Assembly: GCF_030272615.1 (NCBI RefSeq)
Contig: NC_081406.1
Coordinates: 216,824,997-216,884,996 of the forward strand
Reading direction: 5' to 3'
DNA: 60,000 nt
Source: Cryptomeria japonica
Taxonomy: Eukaryota > Streptophyta > Pinopsida > Cupressales > Cupressaceae
Shown: piece after piece, positions 47,601 to 58,747 of the stretch
Layout: each line of letters begins with the position of its first letter
How positions within the stretch are numbered: position 1 is the first letter of the stretch
Position numbers and translations under genes: made by a program
Notes under the pieces: model-generated
Database searches by the model: none
Seen by the model: the letters and a program-made list of their open reading frames with translations, nothing else
Told to the model about the DNA's origin: nothing

Positions 47601-48444
47601 TCTCTTGGATTCTTCTTGCATGGATGTGGATTCTTCTTCGTGATGTACCATGGATGTACCTTGTAGCATATTTATGTAATGGAAAGATGGAATATGTAAT
47701 GTAATATCTTTGGTATATGGTAGATGAAATCTTTAGTAGAAAAGGCTATGCTCATGATGTAATTAATGTACTTATATTTGTAAGATGAATTGTAGTTGGA
47801 AATTGGAATTTAGAGATGTTATATTTGTACTATTGTATAGATGTGATTTTTATGAATCATTGAAATAAGAAGACTATAGTTGGAATAGAATGGAAATTGC
47901 TTCATGGATCAATTGTATTATTTCATGGATTGTTTAGAGTCTAATTATAATGTTAAATAATCTTGAAAGAGGAATATTCATAGATTAGGAGTGAATATGT
48001 TAGAAGATGTTAATTGAATGAGATAAATGGGAATGATTTCACATAGATGCATTGGTAGGAAGGAAATTATGCATATCATGAGGAATAAGTAATGTTGTAG
48101 GTTCTATATCTCATAGTTCTTTAACTAAAATGTGATACATTAGTGAAGGTGAAATATACCCATCATGTGTGTAGTATGTTATTGTGGAAATGAACTAAGT
48201 AATGATGTTAAAGTACCCTAGAGGAAGGTTATTGATGTTATGTTATTTTCGCTTGTGTTAATTGATGAAATGAATAATGAAGGATGTTCATAATTGGTTA
48301 ATTGGTTAATGAATATAAATATATGGAGATGTTATATGTTGCATTAGTTGTCATTAGATGTTAATTAATAAAAAAGAAAATTATTATTGTCTCCATTTGT
48401 ATATTATTGTTTAGTTTCTTTAGGGTATTTTGGGGGGCATTACA
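44209..48444 (+). repeat. D 3' LTR
   Basis: 4,236 bp, TGTAGTGTCC...GGCATTACA. It aligns with the 5' LTR except for a missing 25-bp piece near 44439, a longer AT microsatellite and an extra ~418 bp at 45338-45755. The extra piece holds two ATTGG motifs, a TATA-like attatattatat and a GCTAGGGTTTTGG stretch typical of plant transcript leaders. Confidence 0.9.
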
Positions 48445-48449
48445 GATGT

Positions 48450-49519
48450 AGAAGCTTTGTTAAGAGCTGATAAAGCCAAAAGGCTTGCTAAAGAAGCCCT
48501 AATAGAAAATGATGCAATAATCATTTAAAAAGATGAAGAAATCTTAATTCTCACTCTGGAGAATGAATACATACATGAGCATCTGCATGACAACGTAGAG
48601 GAAAAGGTGAAGATGATGAAAGAGATTGAACAATTCAAAAATGAGTCGAAAGATGCAAATTGGAGAAGTGAAAAGATGAGGAAATTTAATGAGAGATTTA
48701 AGAAGATAGATGGACAATTAAAATCTTAGAGGAGAACAAAGGAGACAATCGGTATTGGTTACTCTAGTACAAGTCCTATGGAAGCTAGAGAATCATCTAA
48801 ATCCAAAAGAATGAAGGATGATAAAAGGAACAATTCAGAAATGAAAGGTATGAAGTTTTCTAAATCTTCTTGCAATCATTGTGGTAAACTGGGTCATAAG
48901 TCTAATGTCTATAGAAATCAAATAGTTAGTCAAAAGAAGTCTTTTACCTTTGATGGTTATTTCTATAATTGTCACAAGTATGGTTGCACTTCTTATGAGT
49001 GTAGATCTCGATCTAAAAGCATTTCAAATAGAAGAAGCTTTAATGGATATTTCTTTACATGCAATAAATATGGACACAAAGATGAAGAATGCATGTTCAA
49101 GTCAAATTTATCAAGATCACCATTCAAATCAATTAGCCATAATTAAAGGAGTAATTAGTTCAATGCCACCTATTCCACTTGTGGTAATTTTGGTCATGGT
49201 GCAACAAATTGTAGAATGAGAATGGGTTAGAGAAATAATGCAGGACGATGGAGGACAACTGGTATGGCATATTTCATTTGCCATTAGATCAGTCACTTAG
49301 CCAGAGAATGTAGGAACCAATCTTATAACCAGTCTCAAGATAGGAACCAGTTTGGCAAGAAGAAAGGGCAAAATGACCTGAAAGGAAAGAAGACAATTGA
49401 AGAAGTAAGGAATAAAATGAAAAAGACATGGATTAAGAAGAAAGAAAGAAAAGAAAGAGAAAATCGTTTTGAAACTAAGTCATCATCCACTGGTGATGAC
49501 AGTTCCTCTTCAAACTAGG
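48450..49519 (+). pseudogene. nonaut-C ORF1, coiled coil end and five CCHC-like knuckles
   Basis: Resumes in phase after D. Coiled coil (EKVKMMKEIEQFKNESKD) to about 48730, then a Lys/Ser-rich linker. Knuckle-like motifs follow: CNHCGKLGHKSNVY, FYNCHKYGCTSYEC, FFTCNKYGHKDEEC, YSTCGNFGHGATNC and YFICH-stop-ISHLAREC. Most have lost one Cys (to Phe or Tyr) or the His. The C-terminal tail is basic, ending at TAG 49517-49519. The layout matches ORF1 of nonaut-B. Confidence 0.7.
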
Positions 49520-49998
49520 CATATCGATGCTCAGGGGGAGCACATATGGTAAGATCATTATTGAATCCCCTCGACTGATATGAGGTTATGTCTATCTACA
49601 TAGTTTAGATGCATAAAATTTTATTTAAAGCTCTTATTTGGTAAATGTTTTAAGGGTTAGTGTAAATGTTGTTTGTGTACTAGTATCAATAACAAGCAAC
49701 TGGTAAGAAGTAAATTGGTGTACCTTAACTTGTAAATAGTCAAAATTACACAAACTAGTCGTTGCATTGAAGCAACGATAAAACTTAAAGGATAAATAAA
49801 GAAATGTCAATATATTTCATTTACCTTTCTTTCTTGTGAACATTCTTGAGCTCTCATACAACCTAAGGCAGTTGAAATATTTCAAGTGCTATTTGTGTGA
49901 AGTGATCAAGCAATGTGATAGTGGTGATTGGCAACCCTAGAGGAGAAGGTATTCTAGGTATTCACACCTTGTTTTGAATAATTTGATTGAAGTTCATC
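49520..49998 (+). other. nonaut-C ORF1-ORF2 spacer
   Basis: Noncoding. A purine run (tcagggggagcac) follows ORF1 at 49530. The equivalent spacer in nonaut-B is about 400 bp. Confidence 0.4.
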
Positions 49999-52900
49999 AT
50001 GGCAGCTTCTGTATCGACTTCTGTGTTGGTTGAAGCAATTAAGGAACCACAACTCGAGTTTAAATTGTATCTTATGAAGGGTGGAGAGATTGACATGACT
50101 GGTGCCCTATCATCTATGCCCTCTGGTGTGTTTACTAGTTGAATATATTCACTCCATCATCCATTTCAAGCTTGAATAACTTGAAGATAAATTTATTCAA
50201 AGTGAATTCAAAGGGTTCTATAATCATGATCTGTTGAAGGCTAAATATTTGCATCTGAAGACCAAGGGTTTGTTGAATGTTGTTGACTTTCTCGATCAAT
50301 TTCATGTCGATTGGGTTAGGTATGTATTAAGAAGAGTGCATGATAAATTTCTTTGGCTAGAAGCTGAAGCACTGATCAAGATTACAAAGGATGTAATTTA
50401 GAGAGTAACAGTGTTTAGTGGAATTGGTGAAGCACTAACCCTAAGAACAATATCATCCACCAAAGTCAATTGACTCAATCTTGATGTGACAAGAGAGAAA
50501 TGACAATCGCTCATATTAAGGATGTAGAAGTGAGGTTTTCTTTTGCAGTGCTAGGTTATAGGGTCTATCAATCAAGCCACATGAATAGTGTGTCGAGAGG
50601 TGCTATATGTGTATCCTTTTGAATCATCAAGGATGATGCAACATATGATATTTGTGAGATGATCAAAAGTCAATTTCTAGTAAACATGGAGAAAACTAAG
50701 AAGGACAAGAAACACTCATTCAAGTATGGCTCATTACTAGTATGCATATTTTTCTATGTGCAAAATTTATTTCTCAGTAAGGGAAATGTTGTGTGGTTTG
50801 AGGATAAACCTATCATGGTTCAGATAGGTGAAATGATTAGGGATTTAGGTGATAAGTTTGGGGAAACAATGTGGGGATATTTTAAATAATTCCAAACCAG
50901 AATGCACAAAAGAGAGAGAATCCCAACTGGTATAGTTTAGAATTATAAGGACAACATTTATTTTCTGGTTGACACCGATTGTTGCATCATTCAAGCGATT
51001 TGGCCTATAACCTTTTAGATACCTACTATGGGTTATGAGGTTGGAGAAGACATTAATAAGGTGTATGCAAACATGATACTATCTAAATGGGTAGATAGAA
51101 AAGCAAAGAAATTTGGAACTTATGAGGAGGGAAGCTCCAAAATAAAATAGGAACTTAAAGAGCCAATCATACAAAGGAAAGTAAGGAAAATGATTGATAC
51201 CCTAGACAAAAAGTATGGAGGTGAAGCATCTACATCTACTTCTTCCGTCGGTACTAGTGAACAAATAGGGGCCAAATCAACCAAAGTTAAAGAATAAATA
51301 GGAGAAAAGAAGAAAATGTTGAAGGCAAAACCCAAAGGGTACTGCAACTAGCAAGCTAACATCATAAACAAAATAAAAGGAAATGGATACTCCTAGATCT
51401 TCACCAGGTAAAGATAAACTAGTAGGAGGAACACATGCAAGGAATAAAAAGAGTGAAGGGACAGTTGACACAAAGGCTAATAAGAAGCCTAAGAAAGATG
51501 AAAAGGAGGGTCATAACATTGACACCCAATCTGATATGGAAATAAAAGAAGTCAAAAGAAGTGGTAGAAATATACTTCCAACTGTAGAAATATAGTTTGG
51601 AGGTCTATCTAGTGTTGGGAGAAAATATCCCCTCTGCAATGAGGAGGACAAAAGAAAAATTGAAGACGCACTTCTATGGAACATGCATAAGTTCTGTAGA
51701 ACTCCCAGTGAACTATATGGAATAGTTCCATCAAACTTGCAAAATTAAATTGAAGGGAGATGGAAAATAAATTTAGCTATTGAGAAAGAGCATAGGATAA
51801 AAGTACGCATGGAAGTGCAACATGAGCTTGATTATAATCAAGCATCTATACTAGCAGAAGCATGTATTCAATGCTTCAAAATAAGGAATAGGATAGGTAG
51901 AATGGCCATAGGAGATGTCCAAGGTGTGGATGATGAGGGTGTTGCCTTATGGAAAATAATCTTGAGACAGAAAAAGGAAGGTGAAGAAGAAATAGCAAAG
52001 GAAACAAAAAAGAAACAAGGTGCAGCTGTCCTTGACAAAGGGAAAGGTAAAAACAAACACTCTACTAAAGGTTTTGATGTTTTCTTAGTTGATGATATCA
52101 TTGGTAATGTTGTGTCAGATATTCCTAATCTGACTAAGGATGTAGAGCAATCGGTTGAACACAAATCAATCATTGAAACTATTGATATTGATGTTCCACC
52201 AGTAAAGGGAACTACTCAGACCAAGCATCCCGATGAAGATGAAGTTATAGTTGAAGATATACCTTATGAAGATACACCTCACAGATCTTCAGTAACAATA
52301 AATCCTATTGACAATGAACCCCTTTTGTCAAAGAAAGGTGCAGAGGAAGGAAATCTAGATGACAAATACATCAATACCACCTGTTGAAGAATATAAGAAG
52401 GAAACTAAGGAGAAGGAAGAAAAATAGAAAGAAGAAGAAAAGAAGCAAGAAGAGATGAAGGAAACATATGAGACCAAGAAAACAGTGGTGGACACTCCTC
52501 TTGTAAAGATAAAGATTGATTCAGAAAAGGAGAGTGAAAAGAAGAAAGAAAAATTCATCACTGTAGCTAGCTTTGAGGTCAAGGGTGAAGAAAAGGAAGA
52601 AGAAATAGAGGAGGAAGAAGAAGAAGACTCTGTAATTGACATAAAGAAGATGGCCCCCAAACAATTAACGAAATTTTTTGAAAAATTGAAACTTCAAGCT
52701 GAAAAGGAAAAAATTAGAGAAAAGAAAAAGAAGACCAAAATTCTTAATACTACAAAAACCATTCTACCTGATCTCATTACTGACATTGTGGTTGATGACA
52801 ATGCACCCATCATTGATCAATTGGGAACTCTTGTCAAAGCAATCAGTTCAAAGGAAACCAATCTAGAGAAGGTTGCAATTAGATAGTATGAAACAAAGAG

Positions 52901-53273
52901 AAGTGAAAAACTAATGGAACACATATAAGTTGGCAAAGTTGCTCTCTCCACCAGCACTGAAGAGGTCAAATCTATACTACAGGAAGTTGGCCAATTATTG
53001 GTCAAGTCATCAAGATTCACCGATTTAATGAAATATATTGAAGATAAAAGAGCTCAGACTCAAAGGGAAATCCAAGATCTGATAGGTTCTTTTGATCCTC
53101 TAACAAGCTCAGCAATGACTTTTAGTGGAAAGGTCAAACAGTTAGCTCATGAAATAAAAAATTTAAAAGAGGAAGAGGATAAATAGGCTCTTAATCTACT
53201 AGAGCTACATTGCTACCTTGCACCAATCATTGGTTTCATGCAAAGGAATGTCAAAGAAGCAAAAACCTCATAA
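49999..53273 (+). pseudogene. nonaut-C ORF2 (unknown long protein), homologue of nonaut-B ORF2
   Basis: Function unknown. It starts MAASVSTSVLVEAIKEPQLEFKL, matching the B start (MASSFTPK...EVIKRPRPVFKL). Shared motif: VLRRVHDKFLWLEAEALIKITKDVI (about 50320-50400) against VLSRVHGEFF-stop-LDSIHKITKEVI in B. Further matches: SFKYGSLLVCIFFY versus TFRFRNLLVCLMLY, and MGYEVGEDINKVYA versus MGYEIDDNMIETYA. The middle is Lys rich (51380-51600). A Glu/Lys-rich coiled-coil region follows (52455-52886), then a C-terminal helix region (52998-53186). Many stops and shifts occur. Confidence 0.7.
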
Positions 53274-53564
53274 GTGCACCTGGTTGTAAGTTAGTAGATG
53301 AAATGGAAGATTTTGTTACAATTTTGCATGGACACTTCAACACCATGAAATAGGTGAAGCCTTCATGGCAATGCTCTTTGCAAGCTGCTAAAGAAAATTT
53401 CAAAGACAATTTTGCTTTACTTTCATGAATGCTTTTGTATATTCTTTTCCATTGATGTCAAAAGGGGGAGTTTGTATATGTACATGAGGTAGATGAAACA
53501 TGGTCAGAACCGACACATACATGACTACTTTGCAGTGTTTTCCACCAATGCCAAAGGGGGAGTT
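53274..53564 (+). other. nonaut-C 3' noncoding region with two purine tracts
   Basis: gtcaaaagggggag near 53457-53470 and the terminal ccaaagggggag at 53551-53562, two bases before the LTR. The PPT-bracketing inverted repeat seen in E and B is only weakly recognisable here. Confidence 0.6.
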
Positions 53565-54786
53565 TGTTGGCATTATGATGCATTTTCTATGATCGGTGAA
53601 ATGGTTGTCACTGTTGGCAACATCACCTTCTAAGTCTCCATAATCCATCGGTAAAGGAGTAAAGGGTAATCGATGAAGAAAAAAATTCCTTATTCCTATT
53701 GGTAGTGAGTAGACCGGTATATAGGAGTTAACCAACTAAGTAGTGACTAGACCAGTATACAGGGGTTAACTGGCTAAGCAATGAGTAGACTGATATACAA
53801 TAGGTAATTGGCCAAGCAGTAAGTAGACTGGTATATAGGAGGTAACCGGTTAGGCAAAATTGGACCGGTACATAGGTGACAACCAACAATATAGGATTCT
53901 CAACCAATAGACTTAGAAGCATCCACATAACATCTAGTTAAACCGACAGTCTTCCCTTTTCAACCGACGAGCTTATTAGCATGAACAACTATCTTGACCG
54001 ATATTCCTGGAATGATTTTGGAGAGTAATTTGAGACATGATCACATAATTTGTAATCTGATTCTTGGAGGGAAAGTTGGTGCTATAATTAAAGTTTAATA
54101 TATACACATCATTCATTCTGATTGTGTTGTTGTCAATGTGAAAAAGATCTGTGCGAATGTAAACAGGGAGAGCAAAATAGAGTGCAATAGATAGAGGCAT
54201 GAATTAGTGAAGCCAAAACCAATCAGAAGAACAAAGCATGCAAAGTGGATCTATGAGACAAAGGTAGTTCCATCAGATAGATCAATCATCTTTGTTGCCT
54301 TCTAACAATTGCAGCATTGTAAATCCCTTAACAGAGTGAACCTTAACTAGTTCTTTATGTAAAATCTCTTAACCAAGTCACTTCAAATATGAAGTTGTAA
54401 AATCCTCTAGCAAGGTGAACTTTAACATGTTCTAAGGTATTATTAACTAAGCAATCACTTCTAATAGGGTGATGTTCTCAGAAATAACTGGTTGTAAGCT
54501 CTTAATAGGGCACTCTTTTTCACTACAGTAAAAGAGATTGTGGGTTATCCCCACCATGGTTTTCTCCCTCTAACCAAGGGTTTCCACATATAATTGCTAG
54601 TGTTATGTAATGCTTATTTGTGCATGTAAATCTATTTTCTTTGATGTTCTCTACTTTCATGATTTATGCAATGGTTAAGTTAATTTGGAAGGATAGATGC
54701 AGACCAGTCAGCTTGAATGTTTGAATTGTGTATAAATTGTTTTGACTGATTCACCCCCCCCTCTCAGTCATCGGTTAATACTAACA
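53565..54786 (+). repeat. nonaut-C 3' LTR
   Basis: 1,222 bp, TGTTGGCATTATG...AATACTAACA, followed by the TSD acctc. The 38-bp tandem block lies at 53705-53856. Confidence 0.9.
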
Positions 54787-55700
54787 ACCTCTTCTCTTGA
54801 TTAGAGGAAGGAGGTAGAACTGTGCCATAGAAAGGAGGAATATCAAGTGTAGGAAGGAGACCAAGTCCATCATGAGGAATATTATTGTTCTCGTTAAGAG
54901 AAGGTAAAGTCACATCCATAGGGGTAGGTGGAAAATCTTCCTTAGGAGGGAGATTAATTCTATCCATGAGGGGAAGAACCTCATCTTGAAGAATAATAGG
55001 AATGTCAAGCGTTGGCAATCTAGGTTGACATAAGGATAAGATCATATCATTCTTCCATTTTTTATAAGATTGAAAAAGAGCATCACTCCTTGATGGAAGA
55101 GATTGAAATTGTTTAGACCAAAAGAGATCAATAGGAAAATCAGGGCTTCTTTTGGATGGACAGAATAAGCTATGGTTCACGGTTATGATTTCTCCATTGT
55201 GAGGAAATTTAAGACATTTGTAGATTGGAGAAGCAATAGCCTTCATGGAAGATATCCAAGGATAGCCCAACTTCACACTAAATTTTGTCAGAAGAAGGTA
55301 TGATAAAAAAGTCAACATCCATGGATTTAGCATGAACTTCAATAGGAAGGGTGATCGAACCAGTGGTAGGACAAGAAAAGCCATCAAATAACTTCACAAC
55401 CACATTAGAAGCATCATATATTGGTCTATGCGATCTCAAAGTGAAAAGATATTCTTTAGTTATGACATTAACCATGCAAGAGGGATCAATCAGGGCACCA
55501 TGGCTAGGGATATCCTTAACCTTTACAACTATGTATATAGAGCCATCGGGTGCTCTAATGGTCTCACTAGGGTCAAATTTAATACAAGGATCCTTAGACA
55601 TATCTTGTTTTTCTACCATATTAACCAAGTTTGGAGCCATAGAGGTGAATTATTCATAAGAGATAGAATTAGGCACAATCTCAATAACATTAGAGGTATG
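54787..55700 (-). pseudogene. tat-F aspartic protease region
   Basis: Minus strand. The first half, KDIPSHGALIDPSCMVNVITKEYLF (near 55450-55525), corresponds to the active site of Tat-type proteases, with Pro-Ser in place of the usual Gly-Ala/Gly-Ser after Asp. The second half, KLGYPWISSMKAIASPIYKCLKFPHNGEIITV (near 55180-55275), has the conserved LGxPW box. A Pro-rich tail (54787-55000) follows and is cut by nonaut-C. One frameshift occurs near 55275. Confidence 0.75.
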
Positions 55701-57531
55701 AGATGGTAAGGGATCAGTGAAAATATTAAGATTTTGATTAGGAGGAGCAACTAATTTATTCCCTTTATCATTCACACCTACCACAAATATAGTATTATTA
55801 TTAATCAAATCTTGAACCTTATTCTTCAATGTAAAATATTTTTCAGTATCATGACCAGGTTGACGATGAAATTGGCAAAAGGAATTGTTATCAAAATAAG
55901 GAGATGCAAGTTTGGAAGCATCAATTTATTTTATAGGAGGAAGTTTGATAACATTTTTGTGCAACAATTGAGATATAATACTATGTAAAGATTCATTCAA
56001 AGGTGTAAACTATATTTCTCTTTGGAAAAATTTAGAAATAGAAGGCACACCTATTGTAGAATTCACATGGTTTTTGTTGATTGGGTCATTGAACCTAATG
56101 AAGCTTTTGTTGGTTTGATATTCGCAAATAGTTGTTGAACACTCTCCCCCTTATCACTCAGAGCCATAGGATTGGATTTCTCCATTTGACTCACAACCAA
56201 TTGATAATTGTGGAGTGTTGCACACAACTACAGTAAGGAAGTAAACTCAGACAAGAGAATATTTTCCATGATTTCTTTTTGTAAATTAGAAATGAAAATT
56301 ATTTGAATATCATTATTAGGTACATGATAAGAAATTTGAGCACACAAATTCTTATATCTACCAATGAAATCAATCACTTTTTCTTTAACACATTGTTTAC
56401 AATGCATTAAATCAGTCAAAGTGATTTTAGGACCAATGTTGTTTTGAAATTGTTGGATGAAATAATTTGCTAGTTTTTGAAAAGAAGTGATAGAATAAGA
56501 AGGCAGAGAGCAAAACCATTGTAAGGCCTTATCTCTTAGTGTTCTTGTAAATAATATTTCAAGCAATCATTGATCATAAGTAAAATCAGTACACAGGTTT
56601 GAAATGTTTTGAAATGCGTAAGAGGACTACCTTTTCCATTATAGAGTTCCAATTGAGGGATCTCAACATGTTTAGGTGGCATGACTTTAACAATATCAAG
56701 AGAAAGTGGACTCTCAACATCAAAGTTGGGCACACTAAACTTGGATTGACTCATACAAGCAATTTGTTGTTGTAAGGAAGACACTACTTGAGAAAGATTG
56801 TTGATTGTCATTTTAGTAGAAGAATTGATGTTAGACATAGGTGATTTAGAAGGTGGTGTGATGTTATTGAAAGAAGGCATGCACTGAGAATAAGGTGTTG
56901 GGACATTATGATAAGTAGGCATAGGTGATGATTGGGTAGGGAAAGGGACACTTAAAGGAGGAATAAATTTTTTGAAGGAATTGCCCCCTTGTGTCACACT
57001 CATTGGCTGAGGAATAATAGGAACACTCATAGAAGACATAGGTAAAAATGAAGAAGAGGGATTGCCCCCATGACCAATTGTTGTAGGGATGACATTTTGA
57101 GTTGAAGTGTCCATGATGTTGGATGTGAAAGTAGGAATACTAGTCATAGGATTAGTCAAAGGAATAGAAGAATTGACTTGTGTTGAAGGTTGTGAGTAAC
57201 CTAAGGTTTCTGCACAACTCATGATAGGCATGACATTAGAACCAACAATATGTGCAATGCCACTCAATATATCAATTCCATTCTTATCACTTTGAAGCAT
57301 GTGCTTAAGACCTTGAATTAATGGAAGACCTTTACTATTAGGGTATTCTTGGGACATCCATTGTTGAAAGTTGTCAAATTGATTGTCCAATGTAGAAAGT
57401 TGATCTAAAGAAACCCTAGTTAAAGCTTCTTCTTCATCATGGGATCCATCAATGGGGTGAATAGGCACATGATTAGAATGGGAAGCATTAGCATGATCTT
57501 CATTAAAGAAGTCACCCAAATTAGGCTCCAT
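55701..57531 (-). pseudogene. tat-F gag
   Basis: ATG at 57531 (MEPNLGDFFNEDHAN). The first ~260 residues are Ser/Pro/Thr/Met rich. Then PPKHVEIPQLELYNGKGSPLTHFKTFQ leads into the capsid-like core, after a frameshift near 56560: LRDKALQWFCSLPSYSITSFQKLANYFIQQFQ, ending near 56228. The C-terminal third (55701-56220) is full of stops; no CCHC knuckle is recognisable. Gag core style agrees with Tat/Athila-type plant gypsy elements. Confidence 0.8.
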
Positions 57532-58728
57532 CTCCTTGGTAATTAAACCTTTGGAATTCTTAATTCTAATGCTTCATCTAATGGGGATAGGATAGGTAGG
57601 ACTAATAGTGGTAAAACTCATGCACTAGAGGGAAAACTTGAATTTTGAATTTTGAAAAAAAGCTTACAAAATTCATTAAAACAAAATTTAAGAACATAAT
57701 AATTACACAATTTGAACTTTGTTGTAGGAAGAGGATGACACAATTTCTAAAAAGTGAAAGGAAATTGGAATTTTAAAATTAGGGCCAAGGGAAGACCACT
57801 TAATTTTAAAATTAGAATTTTTAAAATCAATGCAAACTATAATTAACCTCTTAATTTAAAAAAATTTCTTGAAATTTGAAATGTTGAATTTTGAAGGTAT
57901 TTCCAATTCTAGAGGGATAAATAATCGATAAAATAAGCCAATCTTCTAGATTTAAGCTATTAAATACAGTCATAACAATCTCCCAAAATTTTAGGAAAAT
58001 AATCGAGGACTATGGCTAGAACGCACATGGTCCAACCAACTTTTTTTGAAAATTTTCAAGGATGGATATTACGATGATTTTAAAGTTAACCCCCCAAAAT
58101 TGGTGAATTTAATAATCTCTAGATGGGGGAAATGAAGGCACATATGTGAAAATAGGACCCTATTAGGGTTTTGAAGAAAAAGAGGAATTGAATTGCAATT
58201 TTGAAAAGGGTCAAACCTAATGGATAGGGACACCTTGGAAAATGTTTAGAAATTTGAATGTAAATAAAATTGATTTTAAATTTACACAAAATCCAATTAA
58301 TTTTAAAAATTAGGGTTTGATGACCTAACCACTTAATTTTAAAATTTGAATTTTGGGAAAAAGGGGGGGAACTTGAAAATTTGAATTGTAAGAATTGAAG
58401 ACAAATTTGAGAACAATAAGAAATCTGAAAAATTAAATGGAAATCCAATTTTTGCACAAGTTCAAGATGATTTTTGAAAATTAGGATTTCAACAAGTAAC
58501 CTCTCAATTTTGTAAATTTTAATTGCAAATTGAACAAGACAAGGAGGAAGTTGAATTTGACACACAAAACAATTTTAGATATAAGATAACCACAAGCAAT
58601 TTTTATCAATCACAAGTTCAATTTTAAATTTAAAAACTAGGGTTTTTAATGATTTAACCCCTAAGTTTGTAGAAAGTTGAAACTTGTAAATGAAAAATAT
58701 GCAAATTTGTTCAAAGGAAAGCATGCAA
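57532..58728 (-). other. tat-F 5' leader, AT-rich with recurrent motifs
   Basis: 1.2 kb between primer site and gag. Variants of TTAATTTTAAAATT and of AAATTAGGGTTT recur near 57790, 57850, 58310, 58340, 58485 and 58640, suggesting old tandem duplication. The minus-strand frame at 58119-58565 is Phe/Ile/Lys-rich low-complexity translation of this AT-rich DNA, not a gene. Confidence 0.5.
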
Positions 58729-58747
58729 GATGTCAGGTTCACCAAAA
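58729..58747 (-). other. tat-F primer-binding site
   Basis: The minus strand reads TTTTGGTGAACCTGACATC directly after the LTR end. The TGG start is as expected for a tRNA 3' end complement; I do not assign the tRNA. Confidence 0.6.

Larger units (their letters stand above)
35586..48444 (+). mobile_element. D: Ty3/gypsy chromovirus (Tekay/Del-like) with ~4-kb LTRs
   Basis: LTRs 35586-39426 and 44209-48444, TSD gatgc (35581-35585)/gatgt (48445-48449). Internal region of 4.8 kb encodes gag, protease, RT, RNase H, integrase and a C-terminal chromodomain-like segment. Very long LTRs with this domain set are typical of the Tekay/Del chromovirus group. LTRs are the most alike of any pair in the window apart from indels, agreeing with its innermost position. 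All ORFs carry stops. Confidence 0.9.
33991..54786 (+). mobile_element. nonaut-C: non-autonomous copia-type LTR element with ORF1 and ORF2
   Basis: LTRs at 33991-35215 and 53565-54786, TSD gcctc (33986-33990)/acctc (54787-54791), an initiator-Met-type primer site, and a purine tract before the 3' LTR. Internal coding is the same two-ORF plan as nonaut-B: ORF1 with coiled coil and multiple knuckles, and ORF2 homologous to that of B. No protease, RT or integrase. Chromovirus D interrupts ORF1. Length without D is about 7.9 kb. Confidence 0.85.

Noticed and set aside
58119-58565. Minus-strand 148-codon frame in the tat-F leader
   Set aside because: It is low-complexity AT-rich translation upstream of gag, with no motif.
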